The position numbers were made by a program, and so were the translations under genes. Below the pieces are notes generated by a model. That model was not told where the DNA came from and did no database searches. It worked only from the letters and a program-made list of their open reading frames with translations. From NCBI GenBank assembly GCA_021790715.1, contig JAJYGK010000050.1:1-9782 (forward strand): a DNA stretch of 9,782 nucleotides, written 5' to 3'. This document shows, in pieces, positions 1-6,122 of the stretch (the stretch's first letter is position 1; every line of letters begins with the position of its first letter). Source of the DNA: Chloroflexota bacterium. GTDB taxonomy: Bacteria; Chloroflexota; Limnocylindria; Limnocylindrales; CSP1-4.

Positions 1-762
1 GGCGGCCACGAGCAGGCGAGCACGGTAGCCCCGCTCGCGGAAGAGGCCGTAGGCGCGCTTGAACACGGCGATCCCGGCCCAGTCGAGCGCGCGCGGGTCG
101 ACGATGAGGCCGTCCCGGTTCACGACCGCCTTCATCCAGTCGTCCAGGCGGCCGACCATGAGCGTGACGACCGGGGCCAGGTGCGAGGGGTCGCCACCGG
201 CGGCGGCCAGCCGGTCCAGGCCGCGTTCCATCGCCTCCGCCACGGCGATCGCCTGCGGCACGGTGAACGAGACCGTGGCGTTGACGTTCACGCCGCGCGC
301 CGTGGCCTCCTCGATCGCGACGATCCCCGCGGCCGTGGCCGGGATCTTGACCTGGAGGTTCGGGGCAAGGCTCGCGAAGTGGACGGCCTGCTCGACCATT
401 CGCCCGGCGTCGGGGTAGTTGGCCGGGTTCGTCTGGATCGACTGCCACCCCTTCCGGCCGTGCTCCCGTGCGTGGATGGGCGCGAGCTCGGCGGCGCCGC
501 GCACGGCCATCGCCTCCACGAGAGCCCACGTCAGCTCCACCTCGGTCCACGCCGGGTGGACGGCGGCCATCTCGCGGACACGCGGGACCCAGTACGGCCG
601 CTCCTTGCCCAGCACCTCGAGGACGATCGGCGGGTTCGTCGTGCCGCCCACTGCGCCGCGCTCGATCGCGTACCTGAGCTCGTCGACCGCGCACGAGTCG
701 TTCCAGTAGTCGGTCTGCCCGATCCGCGACGTTCGCAGCAGTGGCGTGTCGACCATCGTCAT
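1..762 (-). CDS. Transaldolase-family protein (3' end outside window)
   Basis: Transaldolases move a dihydroxyacetone unit between sugar phosphates through a Schiff base on a lysine, in the cytoplasm. The visible 254 residues show the family hallmarks in order: Asp22 in a YWNDS stretch, the signature GGTTNPP near residues 39-45, the Schiff-base lysine K139 in NLQVKIPAT, and NATVSF near residues 161-166. The frame stays open to the window edge, so the C-terminus is missing. It already exceeds the short fructose-6-phosphate aldolase type (about 220 residues) and is more like full transaldolases of over 300. The start is ATG at 762 because a GGAGG (complement of 768-772) lies 5 nt upstream; a second ATG two codons in is less well spaced. 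The gene is divergent from the operon to its right and shares a control region with it, so it probably serves the same pathway. Family is confident; whether it is classical pentose-phosphate transaldolase or a specialised sugar-phosphate lyase is open. Confidence 0.9.
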   Translation of the reverse strand, partial: MTMVDTPLLRTSRIGQTDYWNDSCAVDELRYAIERGAVGGTTNPPIVLEVLGKERPYWVPRVREMAAVHPAWTEVELTWALVEAMAVRGAAELAPIHAREHGRKGWQSIQTNPANYPDAGRMVEQAVHFASLAPNLQVKIPATAAGIVAIEEATARGVNVNATVSFTVPQAIAVAEAMERGLDRLAAAGGDPSHLAPVVTLMVGRLDDWMKAVVNRDGLIVDPRALDWAGIAVFKRAYGLFRERGYRARLLVAA

Positions 763-894
763 GGGAGCCTCCGCGTTCACGTCCGTCGCTCGCCACCCGG
801 CCCGGGTTCGCCGGCCCGACCCCCTGCGGCCGCCTCCGCCCCGCGAGATCGAAGCCTCCGGGCCCTGCGGGGGACCACCGGGTCGAGTGGCCCG

Positions 895-924
895 AGAATA
901 ATCGATAATCGGTAGGCGGCGCAA
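895..924 (-). promoter_or_regulatory. Candidate promoter for the transaldolase gene
   Basis: Read on the minus strand there is TTGCGC (complement of 919-924), an 18-bp spacer, then TATTCT (complement of 895-900). Both boxes are only partial matches to sigma70 consensus, so this is a weak call. Its interest is that the operator at 898-910 overlaps it directly. Confidence 0.35.
898..910 (+). promoter_or_regulatory. Candidate operator, left copy (ATAATCGATAATC)
   Basis: The sequence ATAATCGATAATC occurs here and, as its exact reverse complement, at 1024-1036. With the next base it is two tandem copies of ATAATCG (898-904 and 905-911) around a central palindromic ATCGAT. It overlaps the candidate -10 box and spacer of the minus-strand promoter, a position suited to repression. 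The likely binder is the GntR/FCD regulator encoded downstream. That assignment is inference. Confidence 0.6.
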
Positions 925-988
925 GACACCAGGCTCACTCGCTCCTCCGGGCGCCGCATGACCGCGACCAGACGCTGCAACCTGCGCC

Positions 989-1016
989 TTGACGTTCGTC
1001 ACCCCGGGAGTAGACT
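989..1016 (+). promoter_or_regulatory. Candidate sigma70-type promoter of the rightward operon
   Basis: TTGACG at 989-994 (5 of 6 consensus) and TAGACT at 1011-1016 (4 of 6) are separated by 16 bp. Transcription would start near 1022-1024, at the edge of the right operator copy, leaving about 150 nt of leader before the ATG at 1173. It is the best promoter-like sequence in the window. Confidence 0.5.
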
Positions 1017-1023
1017 GCGGCCG

Positions 1024-1036
1024 GATTATCGATTAT
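1024..1036 (-). promoter_or_regulatory. Candidate operator, right copy (inverted)
   Basis: On the plus strand this reads GATTATCGATTAT, the perfect reverse complement of 898-910. Here the tandem heptamer reads ATTATCG twice (1025-1031 and 1032-1038). It begins 7 bp after the -10 box of the plus-strand promoter, so it covers the expected transcription start, a classical repressor position. Its centre is 126 bp from that of the left copy. Confidence 0.6.
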
Positions 1037-1100
1037 CGCGAGCGGGCGACGCACCGGCTGCGGGGACGGGACGCCGACCCCCTGCGATCGCGCGCGGAGA

Positions 1101-1135
1101 CCGGGTTCGGCGGCACATCGGACCGGCGAACCCGG
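1101..1135 (+). repeat. Leader hairpin: 9-bp perfect inverted repeat
   Basis: CCGGGTTCG at 1101-1109 pairs exactly with CGAACCCGG at 1127-1135 around a 17-nt loop. The loop can add a small CGG/CCG pairing (1111-1113 with 1123-1125). The hairpin lies in the predicted leader, ending 37 nt before the start codon. No U-run follows, so it is not an intrinsic terminator. A role in mRNA stability or translation is possible but unproven, and such stems are not rare in DNA of this composition. Confidence 0.4.
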
Positions 1136-1172
1136 CGGCGCAGCCCGAGCCGACAGACCAGGGAGAACCGAC

Positions 1173-2948
1173 ATGGCGTTGGGCACCGAACCAGTGCTGG
1201 GCCAGTTCCTGGGCGACGACGAGTTCCCCATCGAGTGGGCGACGGAGACCGAGAAGGACCTCTTCTGGGTCTACGACGACCTGCACTGCCCGCACCCCCT
1301 GAGCCCGATGTTCTACGACATCGGCGGCTGGTGGCTGACCTGCGACCACATGTTCCGGCGGTTCGGGACGCCGTTCGCCTGCGACTGGATCACCAAGAAG
1401 GTCAACGGGTACCTCTACACCGCGGCGGTGCCGGCGGATCCGGCGGTCAGGGTGGACACGATGGAGTATGGCGCTCGCTACGGCGCGCGCGTGCCGCTCG
1501 ACCCGGCCTACGCGGAGCGGATCGGTGCCTACCTCGACGCGGTCCTGCCCGTGTACGGCGCCCACTTCGCGGACTGGTGGCGCGACCGGCTGGTGCCCGA
1601 GATGCAGCGCAACTTCGCCTACCTCGAGGAGCGGCTCGACGCCCAGGACGAGCTTGGCCTGCCCGACCTCGCCTGCCTGCTCGAGGACGCGATCGACGTC
1701 CACGACCGGCACTGGAAGATCCACTGGATGCTGAACTTCGCACAGCTCTCCGCGACGCTCAACCTGCGCGCGGTGGCGCAGCGCACCCGCGGCGAGATCG
1801 ACGAGGCGCTGCTCGGGCGGCTCCAGAACTCCGCCCACGACCGGAACTGGGACTCGATCGAGGCCCTCTGGAAGATGAAGCAGGAGGTCGTCTCGGATCC
1901 CGCGCTGGCGGCGGCCTTCCGGCACGAGACCGCGCCGGAGATCGTCGCCGCGCTGCGCGGCACCGAGCGCGGGGAGCGGTTCATCCGCGAGCGGGTCGAG
2001 CCGTACCAGCGCGAGTTCGGCTGGCACGCCGTCTGGAGCCACGAGTTCGTGTTCCCCACCGTCCGCGAGCAGATGGAGCCCGTGATCGAGACGGTGCGTG
2101 GCTACATCGACACCGACTACGACTACCCCTCCACGATCGCGGCCATGCGGGCCGACATCGAGCGCGCCTCGGCCGAGATCCTCGAGGGGCTCGAGGGCGA
2201 GCCGCGCGAGGCGATGCGGGCGGCGAACGAGATCAACCTGAGGATGGCGCCGCTCACGCCCGACCACCACTTCTACATCGACCAGGGCGCGAACGCGCAC
2301 GTCCGCCTGGTGCTCGTGGCGATCGGGCGGAGACTCGTCGCGCAGGGCGTCCTCGACGCCCCCGACGACGTGATGTTCCTGCACTACAACGAGCTGCGCG
2401 AGTTGATCGGCAACCCGTCCGTCTTCGACGCGCGGGCCATGGCGGCGGAGCGCCGGGCCGAGCGCGAGCAGGCGTACGCGGTGCGCCCGCGGGACTGGAT
2501 CGGCACCGCCACCCCCAGCCAGCTCGCCTTCCCCTACCTCACCAACTGGGGGTTCCCCGACAAGTTCTACCGGAAGCCGTCGGACACGGTCGGCCAGGTC
2601 ACCGGGATCGCGGGATCGCCCGGGGTCGTCGAGGCCGTCGCGCGCGTGGTCCTCCGCGAGGACCAGTTCGACGAGGTGCGATCCGGCGAGGTGGTCGTCT
2701 GCCAGATGACCAACCCGGCCTGGGTCGTACTCTTCACGAAGATCGTCGGCCTCGTCACCGACGCCGGCGGGACCACGTCGCACCCCGCCGTCCTGTCGCG
2801 CGAGTTCGGCATCCCGGCCGTCGTCGGCACGTCCTCGGGGACCCGGGTCATCCGCACCGGCGATCGCGTCCGCGTCAACGGGACGACCGGCGTGGTCGAG
2901 GTCGTCCAGGCGGCGGCACAGCCCAGGAACGACCTCCTGGGCCTGTAG
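1173..2948 (+). CDS. PEP-utilising-enzyme-like phosphohistidine protein without an ATP-grasp domain
   Basis: The C-terminal part, from about residue 478 (GIAGSPGV) to the end, is the mobile phosphohistidine domain of PEP synthase, PPDK and rifampicin phosphotransferase. It carries the signature TDAGGTTSHPAVLSREFGIP with the phospho-accepting His537. Residues 1 to about 470 are a helical region rich in Trp and acidic residues, including DHHFYIDQG. They resemble the substrate-side regions of two-part phosphotransferases of the rifampicin phosphotransferase or phenylphosphate synthase kind. The N-terminal ATP-binding domain that normally charges the histidine is absent, so the 591-residue protein should need a separate phosphoryl donor. 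The start is ATG 1173, preceded by GGGAG at 1161-1165. It is the first gene of the rightward operon and ends 19 nt before the regulator gene. The substrate is unknown. The mobile-domain call is firm, while enzyme type and cytoplasmic phosphotransfer role are inferred. Confidence 0.85.
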   Translation: MALGTEPVLGQFLGDDEFPIEWATETEKDLFWVYDDLHCPHPLSPMFYDIGGWWLTCDHMFRRFGTPFACDWITKKVNGYLYTAAVPADPAVRVDTMEYGARYGARVPLDPAYAERIGAYLDAVLPVYGAHFADWWRDRLVPEMQRNFAYLEERLDAQDELGLPDLACLLEDAIDVHDRHWKIHWMLNFAQLSATLNLRAVAQRTRGEIDEALLGRLQNSAHDRNWDSIEALWKMKQEVVSDPALAAAFRHETAPEIVAALRGTERGERFIRERVEPYQREFGWHAVWSHEFVFPTVREQMEPVIETVRGYIDTDYDYPSTIAAMRADIERASAEILEGLEGEPREAMRAANEINLRMAPLTPDHHFYIDQGANAHVRLVLVAIGRRLVAQGVLDAPDDVMFLHYNELRELIGNPSVFDARAMAAERRAEREQAYAVRPRDWIGTATPSQLAFPYLTNWGFPDKFYRKPSDTVGQVTGIAGSPGVVEAVARVVLREDQFDEVRSGEVVVCQMTNPAWVVLFTKIVGLVTDAGGTTSHPAVLSREFGIPAVVGTSSGTRVIRTGDRVRVNGTTGVVEVVQAAAQPRNDLLGL

Positions 2949-2967
2949 GCGAGGGAGTCGAGCGCGC

Positions 2968-3717
2968 ATGTCGCAGATCACCCGGGACGTCCTCAGCGAC
3001 CAGGTGGAGGACCACCTGCTGCGGGCGATCCTCTCCGGCCGGTACCCACCCGGGTCCAGGATCGTCGAGTCGCGCGTGGCCCGCGAGCTCGGCGTGAGCC
3101 AGGCACCCGTCCGGGAGGCGCTGCGCGACCTCGAGGCGCTCGGCATCGTCGAGATCGCCGCGTTCCGCGGCGCGAGCGTCCGCAGCCCGAGCAAGGCCGA
3201 GCTGCTCGAGGCGTACGGCGTGCGGGCGGAACTCGAGGCGTTCGGCGCGCGGCTGGCGCTGGAGCGGATCGGCGACGCCGATCTCGACGAGCTGCAGGGC
3301 TACATCGACGCGATGCGGAAGGCCGCGGCCGCCGGCGACCGGCATGCCGAGGCCGTCGTCGACGGCCGGTTCCATGCACGCCTGATCGAGATCACGGGCA
3401 ACCACACGCTCGCCCGCGTCTGGCGCTTCCTGGTCCCGGTGGCGCGCACGTACATCACGCTCGCCGCGCCGGGCGTGGACGCGGTCGCGGCCGCCGACCT
3501 CCACGCGCCGATCCTGGAGGCACTGCGCCAGCGGGACGCCGCGCAGGCCGAGGCCGCGATCCGGCGCCATTTCGAGATCGCGGGCTCCACGTTCGACGCC
3601 GGCTACGACCAGGGCTTCCCCGTGGGCGGCGGGCTGCCGGACGAGGACGGCGGCGCCCTGTCGCCGATGGAGCCGATCGCCGACATGCTCGCGCCGACGG
3701 GGCGCGGGAGCGTCTAG
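2968..3717 (+). CDS. GntR-family transcriptional regulator, FadR/FCD subfamily
   Basis: The N-terminal winged helix-turn-helix (about residues 8-72) contains the typical GntR run SRIVESRVARELGVSQAPV followed by a REALRDLE helix. The rest is an all-helical FCD effector domain with its usual metal-site residues: Asp132 and His136 in DGRFH, His179 in DLHAPIL and His201 in RRHFEIA, with His146 in GNH nearby. Members usually sense small organic acids, sugar acids or sugar phosphates and repress the adjacent catabolic operon. A 35-residue tail after the FCD domain, rich in Gly and Pro, is dispensable-looking. The start is ATG 2968 with GAGGGAG at 2951-2957. Lying second in the operon, it is probably autoregulated through the paired 13-bp sites at 898-910 and 1024-1036. 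Family assignment is very secure; the operator link and effector are inferred. Confidence 0.93.
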   Translation: MSQITRDVLSDQVEDHLLRAILSGRYPPGSRIVESRVARELGVSQAPVREALRDLEALGIVEIAAFRGASVRSPSKAELLEAYGVRAELEAFGARLALERIGDADLDELQGYIDAMRKAAAAGDRHAEAVVDGRFHARLIEITGNHTLARVWRFLVPVARTYITLAAPGVDAVAAADLHAPILEALRQRDAAQAEAAIRRHFEIAGSTFDAGYDQGFPVGGGLPDEDGGALSPMEPIADMLAPTGRGSV

Positions 3718-3837
3718 GCCATCAACCCGGGGCGGGCGCCGCGGATGCCCGTCCCTGCATCCGCCCGGAACGGGCGGCAACGGGAAGTCGCGGCCCCCGA
3801 TCGCGCGACGCGGACACAACGGCCCAGCGAGGGACAG
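3718..3837 (+). other. Intergenic gap with two competing hairpins
   Basis: This is the only gap over 20 nt inside the rightward gene set. GCGGATGC (3741-3748) pairs with GCATCCGC (3757-3764) around an 8-nt loop. CCGCCCG (3761-3767) pairs with CGGGCGG (3771-3777) around GAA. The two stems share 3761-3764, so both cannot form fully at once. No U-tract follows either, so a standard intrinsic terminator is not supported. No convincing promoter was seen. The gap could be an attenuator-like or processing element, or chance pairing in GC-rich DNA. Confidence 0.4.
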
Positions 3838-4725
3838 ATGAACGAAGCGGTTCGGTTGTCGGAGGAGATGTCGGCGGGGACCGCGCGCCTGCGCGTCGAC
3901 GTCATCGGCGGCGAGGCCCGCGAGCACGTGCTCGACGACATGAACTTCCTCAACTACCGGCTGGCCGACGTGCGGCTCGAGCCGGCCGTGACGCTTCCCG
4001 AGGCGGACATCGTCTGGCGCGTCGACGGAGGGAAGGACATCTCGTACGACGGCCGGCGCATGACGTTCACGGGGCCCTGGCCGGCCGGACCCATCCAGAA
4101 AGTCATCGTGGCGCTGCTCGCGCTCCGGATGGAAGAGGCCGGCCTCCACCCCTTCCACGCGTCGGCGGCACGCTACCGCGGCCGCACCGTGATGTTCCTC
4201 GGCGGCGAGTCCAACCACGGCAAGTCGATGGGGCAGATCGAGGCGTGCCGGCGCGGCGGGCTCCTCGTCTCGACCGAGACGACGGTCGTCGACGAGAGCG
4301 GCTGCGCGGTCATGGGGTCGAAGGCGCCGTTCATCAAGAAGCGCACCGAGGGAACCGAGCGGGCGGACAAGGCGGCGCCCGAGCGGGGCGTCCAGAAGTT
4401 CTTCGGCGAGATGCCGTCGTGGGAGATCTACGCCGAGCCGAGCGATGTGGACATCGTGGTGGTGCCGGCGATCGACGGCAACTTCGACGCGACGCTGGCG
4501 GAGATGATCCCCTTCGAGCGCCAGTTCCAGACGCTCCACTCGCTGCAGAACTACTTCCTGCTCAACGAGCTCCTCGCCCCGGCCTTCCCGATGCCGATCG
4601 TCGACGCCGAGGGCCTGCGCCGCAAGCGCGCGGGCTTCGTGGCGCGCTTCTCCGAGCGACCGTTCTACTTCGTCCGCGCGGCTACCCCCCAGGAGCTGAT
4701 GGACGAGGTCGACCGGGTGCTGTGA
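3838..4725 (+). CDS. HPr kinase/phosphorylase-like P-loop protein
   Basis: The centre of this 295-residue protein resembles the HPr kinase catalytic fold. A conserved-looking His107 in HPFHASAARY is followed by a hydrophobic strand (TVMFLGG) and a Walker A motif, GESNHGKS (residues 123-130, Lys129). Next comes LLVSTETTVVDESG, where HPr kinases usually have the LVADD strand; the acidic residue there is not in the canonical place. The HPr-kinase signature downstream is not recognisable. It is therefore best called an HprK-related kinase or ATPase, not true HprK. Residues 1-100 and 200-295 are not recognised. The start is taken at ATG 3838 with GAGGGA just upstream; an in-frame ATG at 3745 would add 31 low-complexity residues lying over the hairpins and is less likely. 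It sits between a regulator and molybdenum-hydroxylase genes, 18 nt before the latter. Possible roles are phosphorylating a neighbour protein or aiding hydroxylase maturation; neither is shown. Confidence 0.7.
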   Translation: MNEAVRLSEEMSAGTARLRVDVIGGEAREHVLDDMNFLNYRLADVRLEPAVTLPEADIVWRVDGGKDISYDGRRMTFTGPWPAGPIQKVIVALLALRMEEAGLHPFHASAARYRGRTVMFLGGESNHGKSMGQIEACRRGGLLVSTETTVVDESGCAVMGSKAPFIKKRTEGTERADKAAPERGVQKFFGEMPSWEIYAEPSDVDIVVVPAIDGNFDATLAEMIPFERQFQTLHSLQNYFLLNELLAPAFPMPIVDAEGLRRKRAGFVARFSERPFYFVRAATPQELMDEVDRVL

Positions 4726-4743
4726 GCCCGGAGCGCCGAGCGG

Positions 4744-5604
4744 ATGCACGCCTTCGTCTATGAGCGGCCGGGGACGCTGGCCGACGCCGTCGCGCTGCTG
4801 TCCCGCCATGGGCCGGACGCCCGTCTCCTGGCCGGCGGCACCGACCTGATCATCCGGCTCCGCGACGGGAGCCTCCGCCCCCGCGCGGTGATCGACGTCA
4901 AGCGCGTCGCGGAGCTCGAGCCCGGGATCGGCCAGGACGGCCGCACCCTCACGATCGGCGCGACCGCCGTCATGACGGACATCGCCGCCGACCCCCGCAT
5001 CCGGGACCACTTCGCCGCGCTGGCCGAGGCGGCCTCGGTCATCGGCTCGGTGCAGATCCGCAACCGGGCGACGCTGGCGGGGAACATCTGCAACGCCTCC
5101 CCCGCCGCGGACACCGCGCCGGCGCTGCTCGTGTACGACGCCACCGTGGTGGCCGCCGGGCCCTCCGGCGCGCGCCGCATCCCCATCGACGCGTTCTTCG
5201 TGCGCTCGGGCCACACGACGCTCGACCCGCGGGAGGTGGTGACCGCCATCGAGCTGCCGCTGCCCACGTCCCGCGCCGCCTCCGTCCACCTCCGGCGCAC
5301 CCGCCGGCGCGGGCACGACCTCGCGTCCGTCACGCTGAGCTGCCTGGTCGACGAGCACGGGGTCACCCGGCTCGCGTACGGCAGCGTCGGCCCGCGCCCG
5401 GTGCTCGCCGTGGACGAGAGCGGCGTGCTCGCCGACGCGCGGGCGTCGGATGCCGCCAGGTCGGCGGTGCTCGAGGGGATGCTCGCCGCGGCCAGCCCGT
5501 CCCCGCGCTCCATGCGCGCGAGCCCCGAGTACCGGCTCGCGATGCTGCGGGTCCTGGGCATGCGCGCCGTGGCGACGGCGCTGACGCGGCTCGCCGAGGG
5601 ATGA
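4744..5604 (+). CDS. FAD-binding (medium) subunit of a xanthine dehydrogenase-family molybdenum hydroxylase
   Basis: This subunit passes electrons from the iron-sulfur clusters to FAD and on to the acceptor. At 286 residues it matches the CoxM/CutM-type separate flavin subunit. The two FAD-pyrophosphate motifs are clear: LLAGGTDL at residues 28-35 and ATLAGNICNASPAAD ending at Asp123. The start is ATG 4744, with GGAG at 4730-4733 upstream; the MHAFVYERPGTLADAVALL opening is typical of the family. The stop overlaps the next start in ATGA, indicating translational coupling with the iron-sulfur subunit. The C-terminal domain (about 180-286) has the usual CO dehydrogenase flavoprotein C-terminal character. 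Subunit type is secure. The electron acceptor and enzyme substrate cannot be told from this subunit. Confidence 0.93.
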   Translation: MHAFVYERPGTLADAVALLSRHGPDARLLAGGTDLIIRLRDGSLRPRAVIDVKRVAELEPGIGQDGRTLTIGATAVMTDIAADPRIRDHFAALAEAASVIGSVQIRNRATLAGNICNASPAADTAPALLVYDATVVAAGPSGARRIPIDAFFVRSGHTTLDPREVVTAIELPLPTSRAASVHLRRTRRRGHDLASVTLSCLVDEHGVTRLAYGSVGPRPVLAVDESGVLADARASDAARSAVLEGMLAAASPSPRSMRASPEYRLAMLRVLGMRAVATALTRLAEG

Positions 5605-6122
5605 ACGTGAACGGCATGGACGAGGTGAACGAGGAAGCACGGGGCGCACAGGGCGCGATCCCGATCCGGCTCGCGGTCAACGGGCGGCAGCGCGCGCTTG
5701 CGGTCCTTCCCCACCACACGCTGCTCGACGTGCTCCGGGATGATCTCGGTCTCACCGGCGCCAAGGAGTGCTGCCTCGTCGGGGAGTGCGGCGCCTGCAC
5801 CGTGCTCGTCGACGGACGCACGGTCGACGCATGCCTGGTGCTGGCCGTGGAGGCCGACGGCGCCGAGGTGCTGACGGTCGAGGGCCTGGCCGGCCACGGC
5901 CGGCTGAGCCGGCTGCAGGAGGCGTTCCTCGAGAAGGGCGCGGCGCAGTGCGGCTTCTGCATCCCCGGCCAGCTGCTGTCGGCGCAGGCGCTGCTCGACG
6001 CCAACCCCCATCCGACGCTCCCCGAGGTGCAGGAGGCGATGGCGGGCAACCTCTGCCGCTGCGCGGGCTACGAGCAGATCACCGAGGCGATCCTGGACGT
6101 CGCGGCGGAGGGCGGGCGATGA
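5601..6122 (+). CDS. 2x[2Fe-2S] (small) subunit of the molybdenum hydroxylase
   Basis: This is the electron-transfer subunit between the molybdenum site and FAD. Both clusters are fully represented. The plant-ferredoxin-type cluster has Cys58, Cys63, Cys66 and Cys78 (spacing 4, 2, 11, with ECGACTV). The all-helical cluster has Cys117 and Cys120 (CGFC) and Cys152 and Cys154 (CRC). The 173-residue length fits CoxS/XdhC-type subunits, with about 15 extra polar residues at the N-terminus. ATG 5601 overlaps the preceding stop by 4 nt, but GAGGG at 5596-5600 abuts it. GTG 5607, 6 nt beyond that ribosome-binding sequence, or ATG 5616 may be the true start. The gene also overlaps the large-subunit start by ATGA, so all three subunits are coupled for stoichiometric synthesis. 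Confidence 0.95.
   Translation: MNVNGMDEVNEEARGAQGAIPIRLAVNGRQRALAVLPHHTLLDVLRDDLGLTGAKECCLVGECGACTVLVDGRTVDACLVLAVEADGAEVLTVEGLAGHGRLSRLQEAFLEKGAAQCGFCIPGQLLSAQALLDANPHPTLPEVQEAMAGNLCRCAGYEQITEAILDVAAEGGR

Larger units (their letters stand above)
763..1172. promoter_or_regulatory. Divergent control region between transaldolase and the rightward operon
   Basis: These 410 bp separate two head-to-head genes and contain no convincing ORF. In strongly G+C-rich surroundings, two short AT-rich patches stand out at 897-910 and 1024-1036. They are the same 13-mer in inverted orientation. Candidate promoters face outward next to each patch, giving leaders of roughly 125 nt (transaldolase) and 150 nt (rightward operon). 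The rightward leader holds a 9-bp perfect inverted repeat. The layout suggests joint control of both transcripts by one regulator, most simply the GntR/FCD protein encoded at 2968-3717. This is inferred from layout only. Confidence 0.75.

Noticed and set aside
795..1135. Repeated CCGGGTTCG nonamer (802-810, 1101-1109, inverted at 1127-1135) as a second operator
   Set aside because: The same nonamer also occurs inside the transaldolase coding sequence at 423-431, so it is not specific to the control region. Two of the copies are simply the arms of one hairpin.
763..1172. Riboswitch or small ORF in the divergent gap
   Set aside because: I could not recognise any known aptamer core. The small open frames there lack ribosome-binding sites and look like composition artefacts.
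1026..3194. Very long minus-strand ORF (722 codons) opposite the phosphohistidine protein
   Set aside because: Third-position GC bias creates long open antisense frames in such DNA. The translation is rich in Arg, His and Asp with no family motif, while the plus frame has a complete mobile-domain signature.
3745..3837. Longer start for the HprK-like gene
   Set aside because: It adds a low-complexity leader over the paired hairpins without a ribosome-binding site, whereas ATG 3838 has GAGGGA just upstream.
2875..5649. Minus-strand ORF of 924 codons across the regulator, HprK-like and FAD genes
   Set aside because: It spans three well-supported plus-strand genes and a gap, has shadow composition and shows no recognisable domain.
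5768..6118. Upstream extension of the molybdenum subunit to give 866 residues
   Set aside because: The added part is Arg/Gly/Pro-rich and lies out of frame over the iron-sulfur subunit, whose cysteines are all in place. ATG 6119 with ATGA overlap is the natural start.
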